DNA from: Promicromonospora thailandica
GTDB taxonomy: Bacteria > Actinomycetota > Actinomycetes > Actinomycetales > Cellulomonadaceae
Length of the DNA: 64,000 bases
NCBI RefSeq assembly: GCF_024171955.1
Contig: NZ_JAMTCS010000011.1
Location: forward strand, 62,001 to 126,000
Direction of reading: 5' to 3'
Shown here: piece after piece, positions 31,592 to 40,038 of the stretch
How positions within the stretch are numbered: position 1 is the first letter of the stretch
How the letters are laid out: the number at the start of each line of letters is the position of its first letter
Notes under the pieces: generated by a model
The model's input: only the letters and a program-made list of their open reading frames with translations
Told to the model about the DNA's origin: nothing
Database searches by the model: none
Position numbers and translations under genes: made by a program

Positions 31592-32806
31592 ATGACGACG
31601 CCCGAGAGCGCACCCGACCAGCCGGCGCAGCCGACGCCCCCGCAGTCCGGCGGGTCCCAGCCCGCGGGCTGGGGCGAGCCGCCGCGGTACGGGCAGTACG
31701 CGCCCGGGTACGACCCGACGGCCCCGCAGACCGGCCACCCGGAGCCCGGGAGCCCGCAGTACGGCACGTCGCCCGGCGCTCCCGCGACCGGCCAGTACGG
31801 GCAGAGCCAGTACGGGCAGTACTCCCCGTACGCCTCCCAGGTCCCCGGCTACCGGCCGCCGGCCGACAAGCCGGGCATCGTGCCGCTGCGCCCGCTCAGC
31901 CTGGGCGAGCTGTACGACGGCGCGTTCGGCGCCGTCCGGCACAACCCGGGCGTCACGCTCGGCCTCACCGCGATCGTCGTGGTCGTGGCCGTCGCGCTCG
32001 GCACCCTGCTCAGCATCCCGCTGACCACCTGGTTCAGCGACCTGTTCGGCAGCGTCTTCGCCGAGCTCGAGGGCGACCCCGCGTTCCAGGAGCTGGGCTT
32101 CACGCAGGACATCCTGGGCGTCACCTATGGGTCCCTGCTCGGCACCAGCCTGCTGCTCGTGCTCGCCACGCCCCTCGCCATGGGCGTCATGGCCGTCTCC
32201 GTGAGCGACTCCGTGATCGGCCGCAAGGTGTCGGTGTCCGAGGCCTGGAAGCGGGTCGGCCGCCGGGCCTGGTACCTCATCGGGTTCTCGCTCCTGAGCC
32301 TCGTCGCGACGATCGTGGCGTACACCGCGATCGTGGCCGTGGTCATCGGGCTGTTCGCCGTCGACATGACGCTCGGCGTGGTCGGCTCCCTGGTCGCGCT
32401 CGCGGCGGGTGTGGTCGGGGGCTTCTGGCTGTTCACCCGCGTGCTGCTCGTCCCGCCGGCGCTCGCGGTCGAGGGCGGCGGCTTCTGGGCCACGGTCGCG
32501 CGCGGCTGGCGGCTCACGCGCGGCACGTTCTGGCGGGTGCTCGGCATCTACCTGCTGACCTCGCTCATCCTCGGTGTCATCGGGCAGATCGTGTCGATCC
32601 CGTTCGGCCTGGTCCTGGGCATCTTCTTCGCCTCGGCCAACGACGTCGGCATCGCGGTGAGCTACGGCATCTCGTACGCGGTCACCGGCGGCATGAGCGT
32701 GCTGTTCCTCGGCGGCGTCACCGCCCTGCTCTACATCGACACCCGGATGCGACGCGAGGGGCTGGACGTGCAGCTGCAGGCCGCGGCGGCCGTGGCGGAC
32801 AAGTGA
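31592..32806 (+). CDS. membrane protein with Pro/Gln/Tyr-rich N-terminus
   Basis: A 404-residue protein. The first ~90 residues are disordered and rich in Pro, Gln, Gly and Tyr, with repeated QYGQ units (GQSQYGQYSPYASQ). Six or seven hydrophobic helices follow the sequence IVPLRPLSLGELYDGAFGAV, which is the start of the actinobacterial DUF7847/YciC-like membrane domain. Function unknown. A GGAG site precedes ATG 31592, and the stop is 1 bp before the ATG of the DUF4129 gene. The four genes after it are spaced by 1-10 bp or overlap, so this is the head of an operon linked to MoxR and DUF58. Confidence 0.8.
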   Translation: MTTPESAPDQPAQPTPPQSGGSQPAGWGEPPRYGQYAPGYDPTAPQTGHPEPGSPQYGTSPGAPATGQYGQSQYGQYSPYASQVPGYRPPADKPGIVPLRPLSLGELYDGAFGAVRHNPGVTLGLTAIVVVVAVALGTLLSIPLTTWFSDLFGSVFAELEGDPAFQELGFTQDILGVTYGSLLGTSLLLVLATPLAMGVMAVSVSDSVIGRKVSVSEAWKRVGRRAWYLIGFSLLSLVATIVAYTAIVAVVIGLFAVDMTLGVVGSLVALAAGVVGGFWLFTRVLLVPPALAVEGGGFWATVARGWRLTRGTFWRVLGIYLLTSLILGVIGQIVSIPFGLVLGIFFASANDVGIAVSYGISYAVTGGMSVLFLGGVTALLYIDTRMRREGLDVQLQAAAAVADK

Positions 32807-32807
32807 C

Positions 32808-33431
32808 ATGAGGGCCGACCTGCCCGTCGTCCCCGACCGGGACACCGCACGCGAGTGGCTCGCCGGCGAGCTCAGCAAGCCCGAGTACGCGGAGCGCGAG
32901 TCCCTGCTCGCCCGGGCGATCAACTGGGTCCTGGAGCGGCTGAGCGAGATCGACTGGCCGGTCACGGCCCTGGCCGGTCCGCAGCTCGGCATCGTCGTCG
33001 TGATCGTCGTGGCGGCTGTCCTGGGGATCGCGTGGCTGGTGGCCGGGCCGGTACGGCTCGGCCGCGAGCGCGCGGGGTCGGCAGAGGTCCTCGGTTCCGA
33101 GGACACCCGCACGGCCGCGCAGCTGCGCACGGCGGCCGACGCCGCGGCCGCGCGGGGCGACTGGCGCACGGCGGTCGTGGAGCGCTTCCGGGCCGTCGTG
33201 CGGTCGCTCGAGGACCGCGTGGTCATCGAGCCGCGACCCGGTCGTACGGCGCAGGAGGCGGCCGCCGATGCCGGCCGCAGGCTGCCCGCCCAGGCCGAGG
33301 CCCTGCACACGGGCGCCGACGTGTTCGACGGTGTCGAGTACGGCGACCGCACGGCCACGGCCGACGACGACGCCGCCCTGCGCGCCCTCGACGACGCCGT
33401 GACCGCGGCCCGGCCGGAGGTACCCGCATGA
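32808..33431 (+). CDS. DUF4129 domain-containing membrane protein
   Basis: A 207-residue protein with one transmembrane segment (about residues 60-82, LGIVVVIVVAAVLGIAWLVA). The cytoplasmic part contains the DUF4129 core: AAARGDWRTAVVERFRAVVR, then RPGRTAQEAAADAGRRLP. DUF4129 domains are usually near MoxR/DUF58 genes and transglutaminase-like proteins in actinobacteria; the biochemical activity is unknown. The TGA overlaps the ATG of the next gene (ATGA), so translation is coupled. Confidence 0.85.
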   Translation: MRADLPVVPDRDTAREWLAGELSKPEYAERESLLARAINWVLERLSEIDWPVTALAGPQLGIVVVIVVAAVLGIAWLVAGPVRLGRERAGSAEVLGSEDTRTAAQLRTAADAAAARGDWRTAVVERFRAVVRSLEDRVVIEPRPGRTAQEAAADAGRRLPAQAEALHTGADVFDGVEYGDRTATADDDAALRALDDAVTAARPEVPA

Positions 33432-34723
33432 CGGCGCCGCTGCCCGCGCCCGCGGCGCCCCACCCGGCGCCGGTCGCGTCCCCGTCCGGCGGGCCGGCCG
33501 CGACTGCGGCGACCGCTGCCGAGCCGCCGGTGGTCGTCGGCGACGACACGACGGGCCGGTCGCGGGCCGGCCGCACGTGGCGCCGCCTGCGCTGGCCGCT
33601 GACCGTGCTCGCCGCCGTCGCGCTGCTCGTCCTGTTCCTCGCGGTGGTGCGCCCCGCGACGTCCGCCGCGCCGTATGCCCCGGACAACCCGGAGTCGGGC
33701 GGGGCGATGGCCGTCGCCGAGGTGCTGGGGGACCAGGGCGTCCGGGTCACGCACGTGACCTCCGTGGCCGAGGCCACGGCCGCCGCCGGCCCGGGTGACA
33801 CGCTCCTGATCACGCCCAACCCGTCGTTCTTCGCCGAGGACCAGATCTCGGCGCTGAACCGCACGGGCGCCGACCTGGTGCTCGTGCAGCCGGACTACAG
33901 CATGCTCGCGGGCCTGACCCGCGGCGTCGTCGACTCGACGTACGGCGAGCCCGCCGAGCCGGTGGAACCGCAGTGCGACGATCCGGCAGCGCGCGCGGCG
34001 GGCGCGATGAGGCTCCGGCCCAACCTGTACGACTCCTCGGACGGTTCGGGCGAGGCGCGCCCGGTGCTGTGCTGGCCCGACGGCAACGGGGCCTACGCCT
34101 ATGCCCGGCTGGACCTGGCCGACCGGTCGGTCACCGTGGTCGGCGACCCGACCGTGATCCGGAACGACTCGGTGCTCGAGGACGGCAACGCCGCGCTCGC
34201 GCTGTGGATGCTGGGGCAGAACGAGCACCTGGTCTGGCTCGTGCCCGACCCGATGGACACGAGCACCGTCGCCGACGAGCCCACGCCCTCCGACCGCGGC
34301 CAGCTCGATGCGCTCATGCCGCCCGGGTCGGCGCCCGTCGCCCTGGTCGTCGTGCTCGCCGGGGTGCTGCTCGCGCTCTGGCGCGTCCGCCGGATGGGCC
34401 CGCTCGTCGTCGAGGACCTGCCGGTCCTGGTCCGGTCGGCCGAGGCCACGCGCGGCCGGGCCCGCCTGTACCGCGCCGCCCGTGCGCGCGGCCACGCCGC
34501 GGCAGGCCTGCGTGCGGCGGCGGCCGACCGGATCGCGACCCGCCTCGGCCTGGCCCGGTCGTCCGACGCCAACACCGTGGTCGACGCCGTCGTGACCGCG
34601 ACCGACCGCCCGAAGCAGCAGGTGGCAGACCTGCTCTACGGCCCACCCCCCGCCGACGACGCCGCGCTCACCGAGCTCGCGCGCCGACTCGACATCCTGG
34701 AGAGCGAGGTCCACCGACCGTGA
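33428..34723 (+). CDS. DUF4350 domain-containing membrane protein
   Basis: A 431-residue protein. A basic cytoplasmic tail (~residues 1-55) precedes one membrane helix (PLTVLAAVALLVLFLAVVRP). The extracytoplasmic DUF4350 domain is a GATase-like fold: YAPDNPESGGAMAVAEVLGD, then VRVTHVTSVAEATAA and GDTLLITPNPSFF. A second helix near residue 300 (PVALVVVLAGVLLALWRVRR) returns to the cytoplasm, followed by a helical tail that ends in ARRLDILESEVHRP. Both junctions overlap (ATGA with DUF4129; GTGA with moxR), so these genes are co-translated. Function unknown. Confidence 0.82.
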   Translation: MTAPLPAPAAPHPAPVASPSGGPAATAATAAEPPVVVGDDTTGRSRAGRTWRRLRWPLTVLAAVALLVLFLAVVRPATSAAPYAPDNPESGGAMAVAEVLGDQGVRVTHVTSVAEATAAAGPGDTLLITPNPSFFAEDQISALNRTGADLVLVQPDYSMLAGLTRGVVDSTYGEPAEPVEPQCDDPAARAAGAMRLRPNLYDSSDGSGEARPVLCWPDGNGAYAYARLDLADRSVTVVGDPTVIRNDSVLEDGNAALALWMLGQNEHLVWLVPDPMDTSTVADEPTPSDRGQLDALMPPGSAPVALVVVLAGVLLALWRVRRMGPLVVEDLPVLVRSAEATRGRARLYRAARARGHAAAGLRAAAADRIATRLGLARSSDANTVVDAVVTATDRPKQQVADLLYGPPPADDAALTELARRLDILESEVHRP

Positions 34724-35733
34724 CCGAACCAGCAGTCCCCCAGCAGCAGACCCAGCAGCCGGCCGAGCAGCCGCCCGCCCCGTCGCAGGAGCTGCGCTCG
34801 GCCCTCGCGGCCGTCCGCACGGAGGTCGGCAAGGCCGTCGTCGGGCAGGACGCCGCCGTGACCAGCCTGCTCATCGCGCTGCTCTGCCAGGGCCACGTGC
34901 TCCTGGAGGGCGTGCCCGGCGTGGCCAAGACGCTGCTCGTCCGCACGCTCGCCGCCGCGCTCGAGCTGGACACGAAGCGGGTCCAGTTCACGCCGGACCT
35001 CATGCCGGGTGACGTCACGGGTTCGCTCGTCTACGACGCGCGCACCGCGGAGTTCTCCTTCCGCGAGGGCCCGGTGTTCACCAACCTGGTGCTCGCGGAC
35101 GAGATCAACCGCACGCCCCCGAAGACCCAGGCCTCGCTCCTGGAGGCGATGGAGGAGCGGCAGGTCTCGGTGGACGGCGTGCCGCGCCGCCTGCCGGACC
35201 CCTTCATGGTCATCGCGACCCAGAACCCCGTCGAGTACGAGGGCACCTACCCGCTGCCGGAGGCACAGCTCGACCGGTTCCTGCTCAAGCTCGTGCTGCC
35301 GCTGCCCGAGCGCGACCAGGAGGTCGAGGTGCTGGCCCGGCACGCCGCCGGGTTCGACCCCCGCGACCTGGCGGCCGCCGGCGTCACGCCCGTGGCGGAC
35401 GCCGCGGTCCTGGAGCGCGCCCGCGCCGAGGTGGCCCAGGTGCAGGTCTCGCGCGAGGTGCTCGGGTACGCCGTGGACGTGTGCCGCGCCACCCGGTTCT
35501 CGCCCTCGCTGTCGCTCGGCGTCTCCCCGCGTGGTGCCACGGCGCTGCTGCGCACGGCGCGGGCCTGGGCCTGGCTGTCCGGGCGCTCCTTCGTGACGCC
35601 GGACGACATCAAGGCGCTCGCCCACCCGACGCTGCGGCACCGCGTGCAGCTGCGCGCCGAGGCCGAGCTCGAGGGCGTCACCGCCGAGGGCGTGCTGGAC
35701 ACGGTGCTGGCCTCCGTGCCCGTGCCGCGCTGA
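34720..35733 (+). CDS. MoxR-family AAA+ ATPase
   Basis: A 337-residue chaperone-like ATPase. Walker A is EGVPGVAKT, and Walker B with sensor regions is LVLADEINRTPPKTQASLLE then AMEERQVSVDG; arginine-finger and sensor-2 segments follow (SLGVSPRGATALLRTARAWA). MoxR ATPases assist maturation of VWA or DUF58 proteins encoded next to them, and a DUF58 gene begins 10 bp downstream. GTG 34720 overlaps the DUF4350 stop. The first ~25 residues are Gln/Pro-rich. The class is certain; the client is inferred to be the DUF58 protein. Confidence 0.92.
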   Translation: MTEPAVPQQQTQQPAEQPPAPSQELRSALAAVRTEVGKAVVGQDAAVTSLLIALLCQGHVLLEGVPGVAKTLLVRTLAAALELDTKRVQFTPDLMPGDVTGSLVYDARTAEFSFREGPVFTNLVLADEINRTPPKTQASLLEAMEERQVSVDGVPRRLPDPFMVIATQNPVEYEGTYPLPEAQLDRFLLKLVLPLPERDQEVEVLARHAAGFDPRDLAAAGVTPVADAAVLERARAEVAQVQVSREVLGYAVDVCRATRFSPSLSLGVSPRGATALLRTARAWAWLSGRSFVTPDDIKALAHPTLRHRVQLRAEAELEGVTAEGVLDTVLASVPVPR

Positions 35734-35743
35734 GGCGGCCCGC

Positions 35744-37096
35744 ATGGTCGTGACGTGGCGGGCCGCCGCCCTCATGGGACTCGGCGTGATCCCCGTGCTG
35801 TTCCTGCCCGCGAACGGGACGGTCCTGGTGTGGGCGGCGGTCGTGGTGCTGGCGTGCCTGGCCGACGTGCTCCTCGCCGCGTCGCCGCGGCGGGTCGCGG
35901 TGCAGCGCCGGGTTCCCGCCTCGGTCCGGTTGCGCGCCGAGGTCACCAGCGAGCTCGTGGTCCGGAACGTGTCGGGCCGCCGGCTGCGCGCCGTCGTGCG
36001 GGACGCCTGGGGCCCGTCGTCGGGCGCGGGCCCGGGGCGGGGGAGCGGCGACCGGGTGCGCCCCGCGGCGGGCGGTCCCGGCCGGCACCACGTGGACCTG
36101 CCCGACGGTGAGGCGGCCCGGCTGCCCACGACCCTCGTGCCCACCCGCCGCGGCGACCGCGCGGCGGGCGGGGTCACGGTCCGCAGCCTGGGGCCGCTCG
36201 GGCTGGCGGGCCGCCAGGTGACGCTCCCCGTGCCGGGCCGGCTGCGGGTGCTCCCCGAGTTCGCCAGCCGCAAGCACCTGCCGTCGCGCCTGGCGCGCCT
36301 GCGCGAGATGGACGGCCGCGCGGCGGTGCAGATCCGGGGCGAGGGCACCGAGTTCGACTCGCTGCGGGAGTACGTGGTGGGTGACGACGTGCGCTCCATC
36401 GACTGGCGTGCCACGGCGCGGCGCCGGGAGGTCGTGGTGCGCACCTGGCGTCCCGAGCGGGACCGGCGGGTGCTCGTCGTGCTGGACACGGGCCGCACGT
36501 CCGCCGCCCGGGTGGGCGCGGCCGGCTCCACGGGCGCGCCGCGGCTGGACGCCAGCATCGAGGCCGCCCTGCTGCTCGCGGCGCTGGCGGGGCACGCGGG
36601 CGACCGCGTGGAGCTCCTGGCGTTCGACCGGACCGTGCGCGCCCGCGTGGCGGGCGCCGCCGGGCCCCGGCTCATGCCCGCCCTCGCCGAGTCGCTGGCC
36701 ACGGTGGAGCCCGTGCTGCTCGAGACGGACTGGGCCGGCGTGGTCACGCAGGTCCGGACCCGGATGACGCAGCGTGCGCTCGTGGTGCTGCTGACCACGC
36801 TGGACCCGGCTGCCGTCGAGAACGGCCTGCTGCCCGTGGTGGACCAGCTCGCCCGCGACCACACCGTGGTCGTCGCGTCGGTCGCGGACGAGGAGGTCGC
36901 CCGCCTCCGGGCCGGCCGCGACACGGTGGCCGAGGTCTACGACGCCGCGGCAGCCGCCCGCGGCGACCTGGAGCGCACCGCGGTCACGACCATGCTGCGG
37001 CGCTACGGCGCGGACGTCGTCGAGGCGCTGCCGGACGACCTGGCCCCGCGCCTGGCCGACGAGTACCTCGCTCTCAAGGCCGCGGGCCGGCTGTGA
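35744..37096 (+). CDS. DUF58 domain-containing protein
   Basis: A 450-residue protein. Two N-terminal helices (AALMGLGVIPVLFLPANGTV and VWAAVVVLACLADVLLA) are followed by a beta-rich segment. The DUF58 signature is FDSLREYVVGDDVRSIDWRA then TARRREVVVRTW, around residues 205-236. A VWA-like domain follows (RRVLVVLDTGRTSAARVGAA). DUF58 proteins lie in operons with MoxR and are thought to be membrane-anchored adaptors. It ends the operon. The gene to its right is convergent, 13 bp away. Confidence 0.88.
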   Translation: MVVTWRAAALMGLGVIPVLFLPANGTVLVWAAVVVLACLADVLLAASPRRVAVQRRVPASVRLRAEVTSELVVRNVSGRRLRAVVRDAWGPSSGAGPGRGSGDRVRPAAGGPGRHHVDLPDGEAARLPTTLVPTRRGDRAAGGVTVRSLGPLGLAGRQVTLPVPGRLRVLPEFASRKHLPSRLARLREMDGRAAVQIRGEGTEFDSLREYVVGDDVRSIDWRATARRREVVVRTWRPERDRRVLVVLDTGRTSAARVGAAGSTGAPRLDASIEAALLLAALAGHAGDRVELLAFDRTVRARVAGAAGPRLMPALAESLATVEPVLLETDWAGVVTQVRTRMTQRALVVLLTTLDPAAVENGLLPVVDQLARDHTVVVASVADEEVARLRAGRDTVAEVYDAAAAARGDLERTAVTTMLRRYGADVVEALPDDLAPRLADEYLALKAAGRL

Positions 37097-37109
37097 CGCC
37101 CGGCCGCCG

Positions 37110-37793
37110 TCACACGCCCAGGTAGCGCAGCACCGCGAGGACGCGCCGGTGGTCGGCGGCGTCCTGTGGCAGGTCGAGCTTGGTGAAGATGGCCGCGACG
37201 TTCTTCTCCACGGCCCCGTAGGACAGGTGCAGCAGCTCGGCGATCGCTCCGTTGGAGCGGCCCTGCGCCATGAGCCCGAGCACCTCGCGCTCGCGCGCCG
37301 ACAGGCGGTCGAGCCCGTCGTCGGCGGCCGCCGAGCCCATGAGCTGCGTGACCACCTCGGGGTCCAGCACGGTCGCGCCGCCCGCCACGCGGCCGAGCGC
37401 GTCGACGAAGTCGCGCACGTCCGCGACCCGGTCCTTGAGCAGGTAGCCGACGCCGCGGGCGTCGCCCGCGAGCAGCCGGCTCGCGTAGCGGGTCTCGACG
37501 TACTGCGAGAAGAGCAGCACCGGCAGGGCCGGGTGCCGGGCCCGGAGGGCGAGCACGGCGCGCAGGCCCTCGTCCGTGAAGGTGGGTGGCATCCGGATGT
37601 CCGCCACGACGACGTCGGGCAGCGCGTCCTCGCGGACCAGGCGCGCGACCTCCCGCTCCAGCGCCGCGCCGTCGCCCACCGCCGTCACGGCGTGGCCGCG
37701 CCGCGTGAGCAGCGCGGCCAGGCCGTCGCGCAGGATCGCCGAGTCCTCCGCGAGGAGCACGCGGAGGCTCGCGGGGGCGGTGGGGCCCGTCAC
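37110..37793 (-). CDS. NarL/FixJ-type response regulator
   Basis: A 227-residue two-component regulator. The receiver domain (residues 10-125) has acidic pocket residues in LLAEDS, phospho-acceptor Asp65 in VVVADIRMPP, and Lys in YLLKDRV. The C-terminal LuxR helix-turn-helix spans about 160-220: LSAREREVLGLMAQGRSNGA and IAELLHLSYGAVEKNVAAIF. It is transcribed after the histidine kinase with a 4-bp GTGA overlap. This DesR/LiaR-like layout often senses the cell envelope. Target genes are unknown. Confidence 0.92.
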   Translation of the reverse strand: MTGPTAPASLRVLLAEDSAILRDGLAALLTRRGHAVTAVGDGAALEREVARLVREDALPDVVVADIRMPPTFTDEGLRAVLALRARHPALPVLLFSQYVETRYASRLLAGDARGVGYLLKDRVADVRDFVDALGRVAGGATVLDPEVVTQLMGSAAADDGLDRLSAREREVLGLMAQGRSNGAIAELLHLSYGAVEKNVAAIFTKLDLPQDAADHRRVLAVLRYLGV

Positions 37794-39187
37794 GCGGGGT
37801 CCGCCGCGCCTGTGCCGGTGCCCGGCAGCGTGGTCGGCAGCGTCACGGTCACCACCGTGGGCCCGCCGACCGGGCTGGACAGGTCGAAGGTGCCGTCGAC
37901 CGACCGCACCCGCTCGACGAGGCCGGCCAGCCCGGAGCGCAGGCCCGACCCGTCGGGCGGCACCACGTGCGCCCCGCCCCGGCCGTCGTCCCGTACGCGG
38001 ATGCGGACGGTCTCACCGAGGGCCTCCACCAGCACGTACGCGGCGGTCGCGCGGGCGTGCTTGGCGGCGTTGGTGACGAGCTCGGCGACGGTGAAGTACG
38101 CGATCGACTCCTGTGCGGGAGCGAGCCGCCCGCCGGCCTCCACCGCCGGGTCCACGTCGACGGTCACGGGCAGCGCGGACCGGGCCGCCAGCGTCTCGAG
38201 CGCGACGGCCAGGCCGCTGTCCAGCGCGGGCGGGTGGATCCCCCGCGCGAGCTCGCGCAGCTCGGTGAGCGCGTCCTTGGTGGACGTGTGGGCGGTCTCG
38301 AGCAGCTCGGCGGCCTGGGCCACGTCGCCGCCCTCGGCCAGGTGCTCGCGCGCCTCGCCGAGCTGCATCGCGACGGCGACCAGGCGGGCCTGCGTGCCGT
38401 CGTGCAGGTCGCGCTCGATGCTGCGCAGGCGGGCGTCGGCGTCGTCCACGGCTCCGGTGCGGGACCGCTCCAGCTCGGCCACGCGCAGGCCGGCCTGCGT
38501 GGGGCCGAGGAGCGCGGCCGTCAGCACGCGGTACAGCAGCGTGAACGTGCGCGTGATCCAGGGCCAGCAGTACAGGAGCACGACCCCGGCGAGCATGCCG
38601 AGCAGGATCCGCGGCGGCGTGTCCAGGAAGTACGAGGAACCGAGCTGGGCCCCGCGGTGGAGCTCGCCGTCGGCCCCCGTCTGCTCGGGCAGGAACCGGA
38701 ACCAGATCCCGTACGTGATCAGGCCCAGGCCCGTGGCGAGGAACGTGATGCTCACCACGAACGACAGGACCGTGAGCGGGAACGTGACGATCATGAACAG
38801 CAGCGCGCGCCAGCCGGCCGGGTCGCCGATGAGGGAGCCGACGGTGCGCCAGAAGCCCCGCGGCCGGGTGTACGGCGCGGGTGCGTCGACGTCGACGTCG
38901 AGCAGCTCGCGGGCCAGCCCCCGGTGGACCGCGCCCCAGCCGCGCCCGCCGAGCACCAGGGCTCCCGCGACGACCAGCCCGACCACGGTGACGGCGATGC
39001 CCGCCGCGAGGCTCACGGTGAGGACGGCGTAGGTGAAGGCGAACGGCGCCAGGAGCAGCACCAGCGCGAGGTAGGCCTGCTCGCGCCAGGTGCGGCTCGC
39101 GAAGGGGGCCGTGAGGAAGCCGGGGTCCCGCCGTGCGGGGCGGGTCGTGGGGCCGGCCCCGGGCCGGTCGACGGTCATGGTTGTCAT
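37790..39187 (-). CDS. NarL-type sensor histidine kinase
   Basis: A 465-residue membrane kinase. Four hydrophobic helices lie in residues ~25-210: QAYLALVLLLAPFAFTYAVL, then AAGIAVTVVGLVVAGALVLG, LLFMIVTFPLTVLSFVVSIT and ILLGMLAGVVLLYCWPWIT. These form the actinobacterial sensor domain. The HisKA_3 histidine is in SIERDLHDGTQARLVAVAMQ, and the ATPase domain has TNAAKHARAT and LRSGLAGLVERVRS. The ATG at 39187 has GAACCT 6 nt upstream and no ribosome site, so leaderless initiation is likely. Divergent from mtrA, 170 bp apart. Signal unknown; LiaS/DesK-type envelope sensing is inferred. Confidence 0.9.
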   Translation of the reverse strand: MTTMTVDRPGAGPTTRPARRDPGFLTAPFASRTWREQAYLALVLLLAPFAFTYAVLTVSLAAGIAVTVVGLVVAGALVLGGRGWGAVHRGLARELLDVDVDAPAPYTRPRGFWRTVGSLIGDPAGWRALLFMIVTFPLTVLSFVVSITFLATGLGLITYGIWFRFLPEQTGADGELHRGAQLGSSYFLDTPPRILLGMLAGVVLLYCWPWITRTFTLLYRVLTAALLGPTQAGLRVAELERSRTGAVDDADARLRSIERDLHDGTQARLVAVAMQLGEAREHLAEGGDVAQAAELLETAHTSTKDALTELRELARGIHPPALDSGLAVALETLAARSALPVTVDVDPAVEAGGRLAPAQESIAYFTVAELVTNAAKHARATAAYVLVEALGETVRIRVRDDGRGGAHVVPPDGSGLRSGLAGLVERVRSVDGTFDLSSPVGGPTVVTVTLPTTLPGTGTGAADPA

Positions 39188-39357
39188 GGTGCCAGGTTCG
39201 CCCACACGGGGGTGCCTGCGACATGGTGCGCGCCGCCCGGCCCGCCGGGGGGTTGTCCCCCCTCCCGGTGGCGCGGGGCGGGCCGCCGGGGTGAACCCTG
39301 GCGGCCTCCGGACCCGCGAGACCGGCTTTGCTGGACCGGCCTGGCACACTGGTGGGC

Positions 39358-40038
39358 ATGAAGGTACGAGTTCTTGTCGTCGACGACGACACCGCACTGG
39401 CGGAGATGATCGGCATCGTCCTCAAGGGCGAGGGCATCGAGGCCATCTTCTGCGCCGACGGCGACTCCGCGCTGGGCATGTTCCGCACCCACCAGCCGGA
39501 CCTCGTGCTGCTCGACCTCATGCTGCCGGGCAAGGACGGCGTGCAGGTGTGCCGCGAGATCCGCGCGGAGTCCGGTGTGCCGATCATCATGCTGACGGCC
39601 AAGTCCGACACGCTCGACGTCGTCGTGGGGCTCGAGTCGGGCGCCGACGACTACGTGTCCAAGCCGTTCAAGCCCAAGGAGCTCGTGGCGCGGATCAAGG
39701 CCCGCCTGCGCCGCAGCGAGGACCCGGGTCCGGAGCGTCTCGTGGTGGGCGACGTCGAGATCGACGTCACCGGCCACACCGTCACGCGGGCCGGCGAGCG
39801 CATCGCGCTCACCCCGCTGGAGTTCGACCTGCTCGTGGCGCTGGCCCGCAAGCCGTGGCAGGTGTTCACGCGCGAGGTGCTGCTGGAACGCGTCTGGGGC
39901 TACCGGCACAGCGCGGACACGCGTCTGGTCAACGTCCACGTCCAGCGCCTGCGCTCCAAGATCGAGCGTGACCCGGAGAACCCGGAGATCGTCCTCACGG
40001 TGCGCGGCGTCGGCTACAAGGCGGGCGCGACCCGCTGA
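39358..40038 (+). CDS. mtrA: MtrA response regulator
   Basis: An OmpR/PhoB-type regulator of 226 residues, the essential actinobacterial MtrA that links cell-wall metabolism, division and osmotic adaptation. The receiver has VVDDD at 8-12, phospho-acceptor Asp53 in LLDLMLPGKDG, and SKPFKPKEL. The C-terminal winged helix has TPLEFDLLVALARKPWQVFT and LERVWGYRHSADTRLVNVHV. Gene order mtrA-mtrB-lpqB confirms the assignment. The ATG is preceded by CACACT ending 7 nt before it, with no clear Shine-Dalgarno. The stop and the mtrB start share bases (TGATG). Confidence 0.96.
   Translation: MKVRVLVVDDDTALAEMIGIVLKGEGIEAIFCADGDSALGMFRTHQPDLVLLDLMLPGKDGVQVCREIRAESGVPIIMLTAKSDTLDVVVGLESGADDYVSKPFKPKELVARIKARLRRSEDPGPERLVVGDVEIDVTGHTVTRAGERIALTPLEFDLLVALARKPWQVFTREVLLERVWGYRHSADTRLVNVHVQRLRSKIERDPENPEIVLTVRGVGYKAGATR

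Noticed and set aside
31529-34714. 1061-codon leftward frame opposite DUF4129/DUF4350
   Set aside because: Shadow of the rightward operon; no domain, His/Arg/Gln-rich composition.
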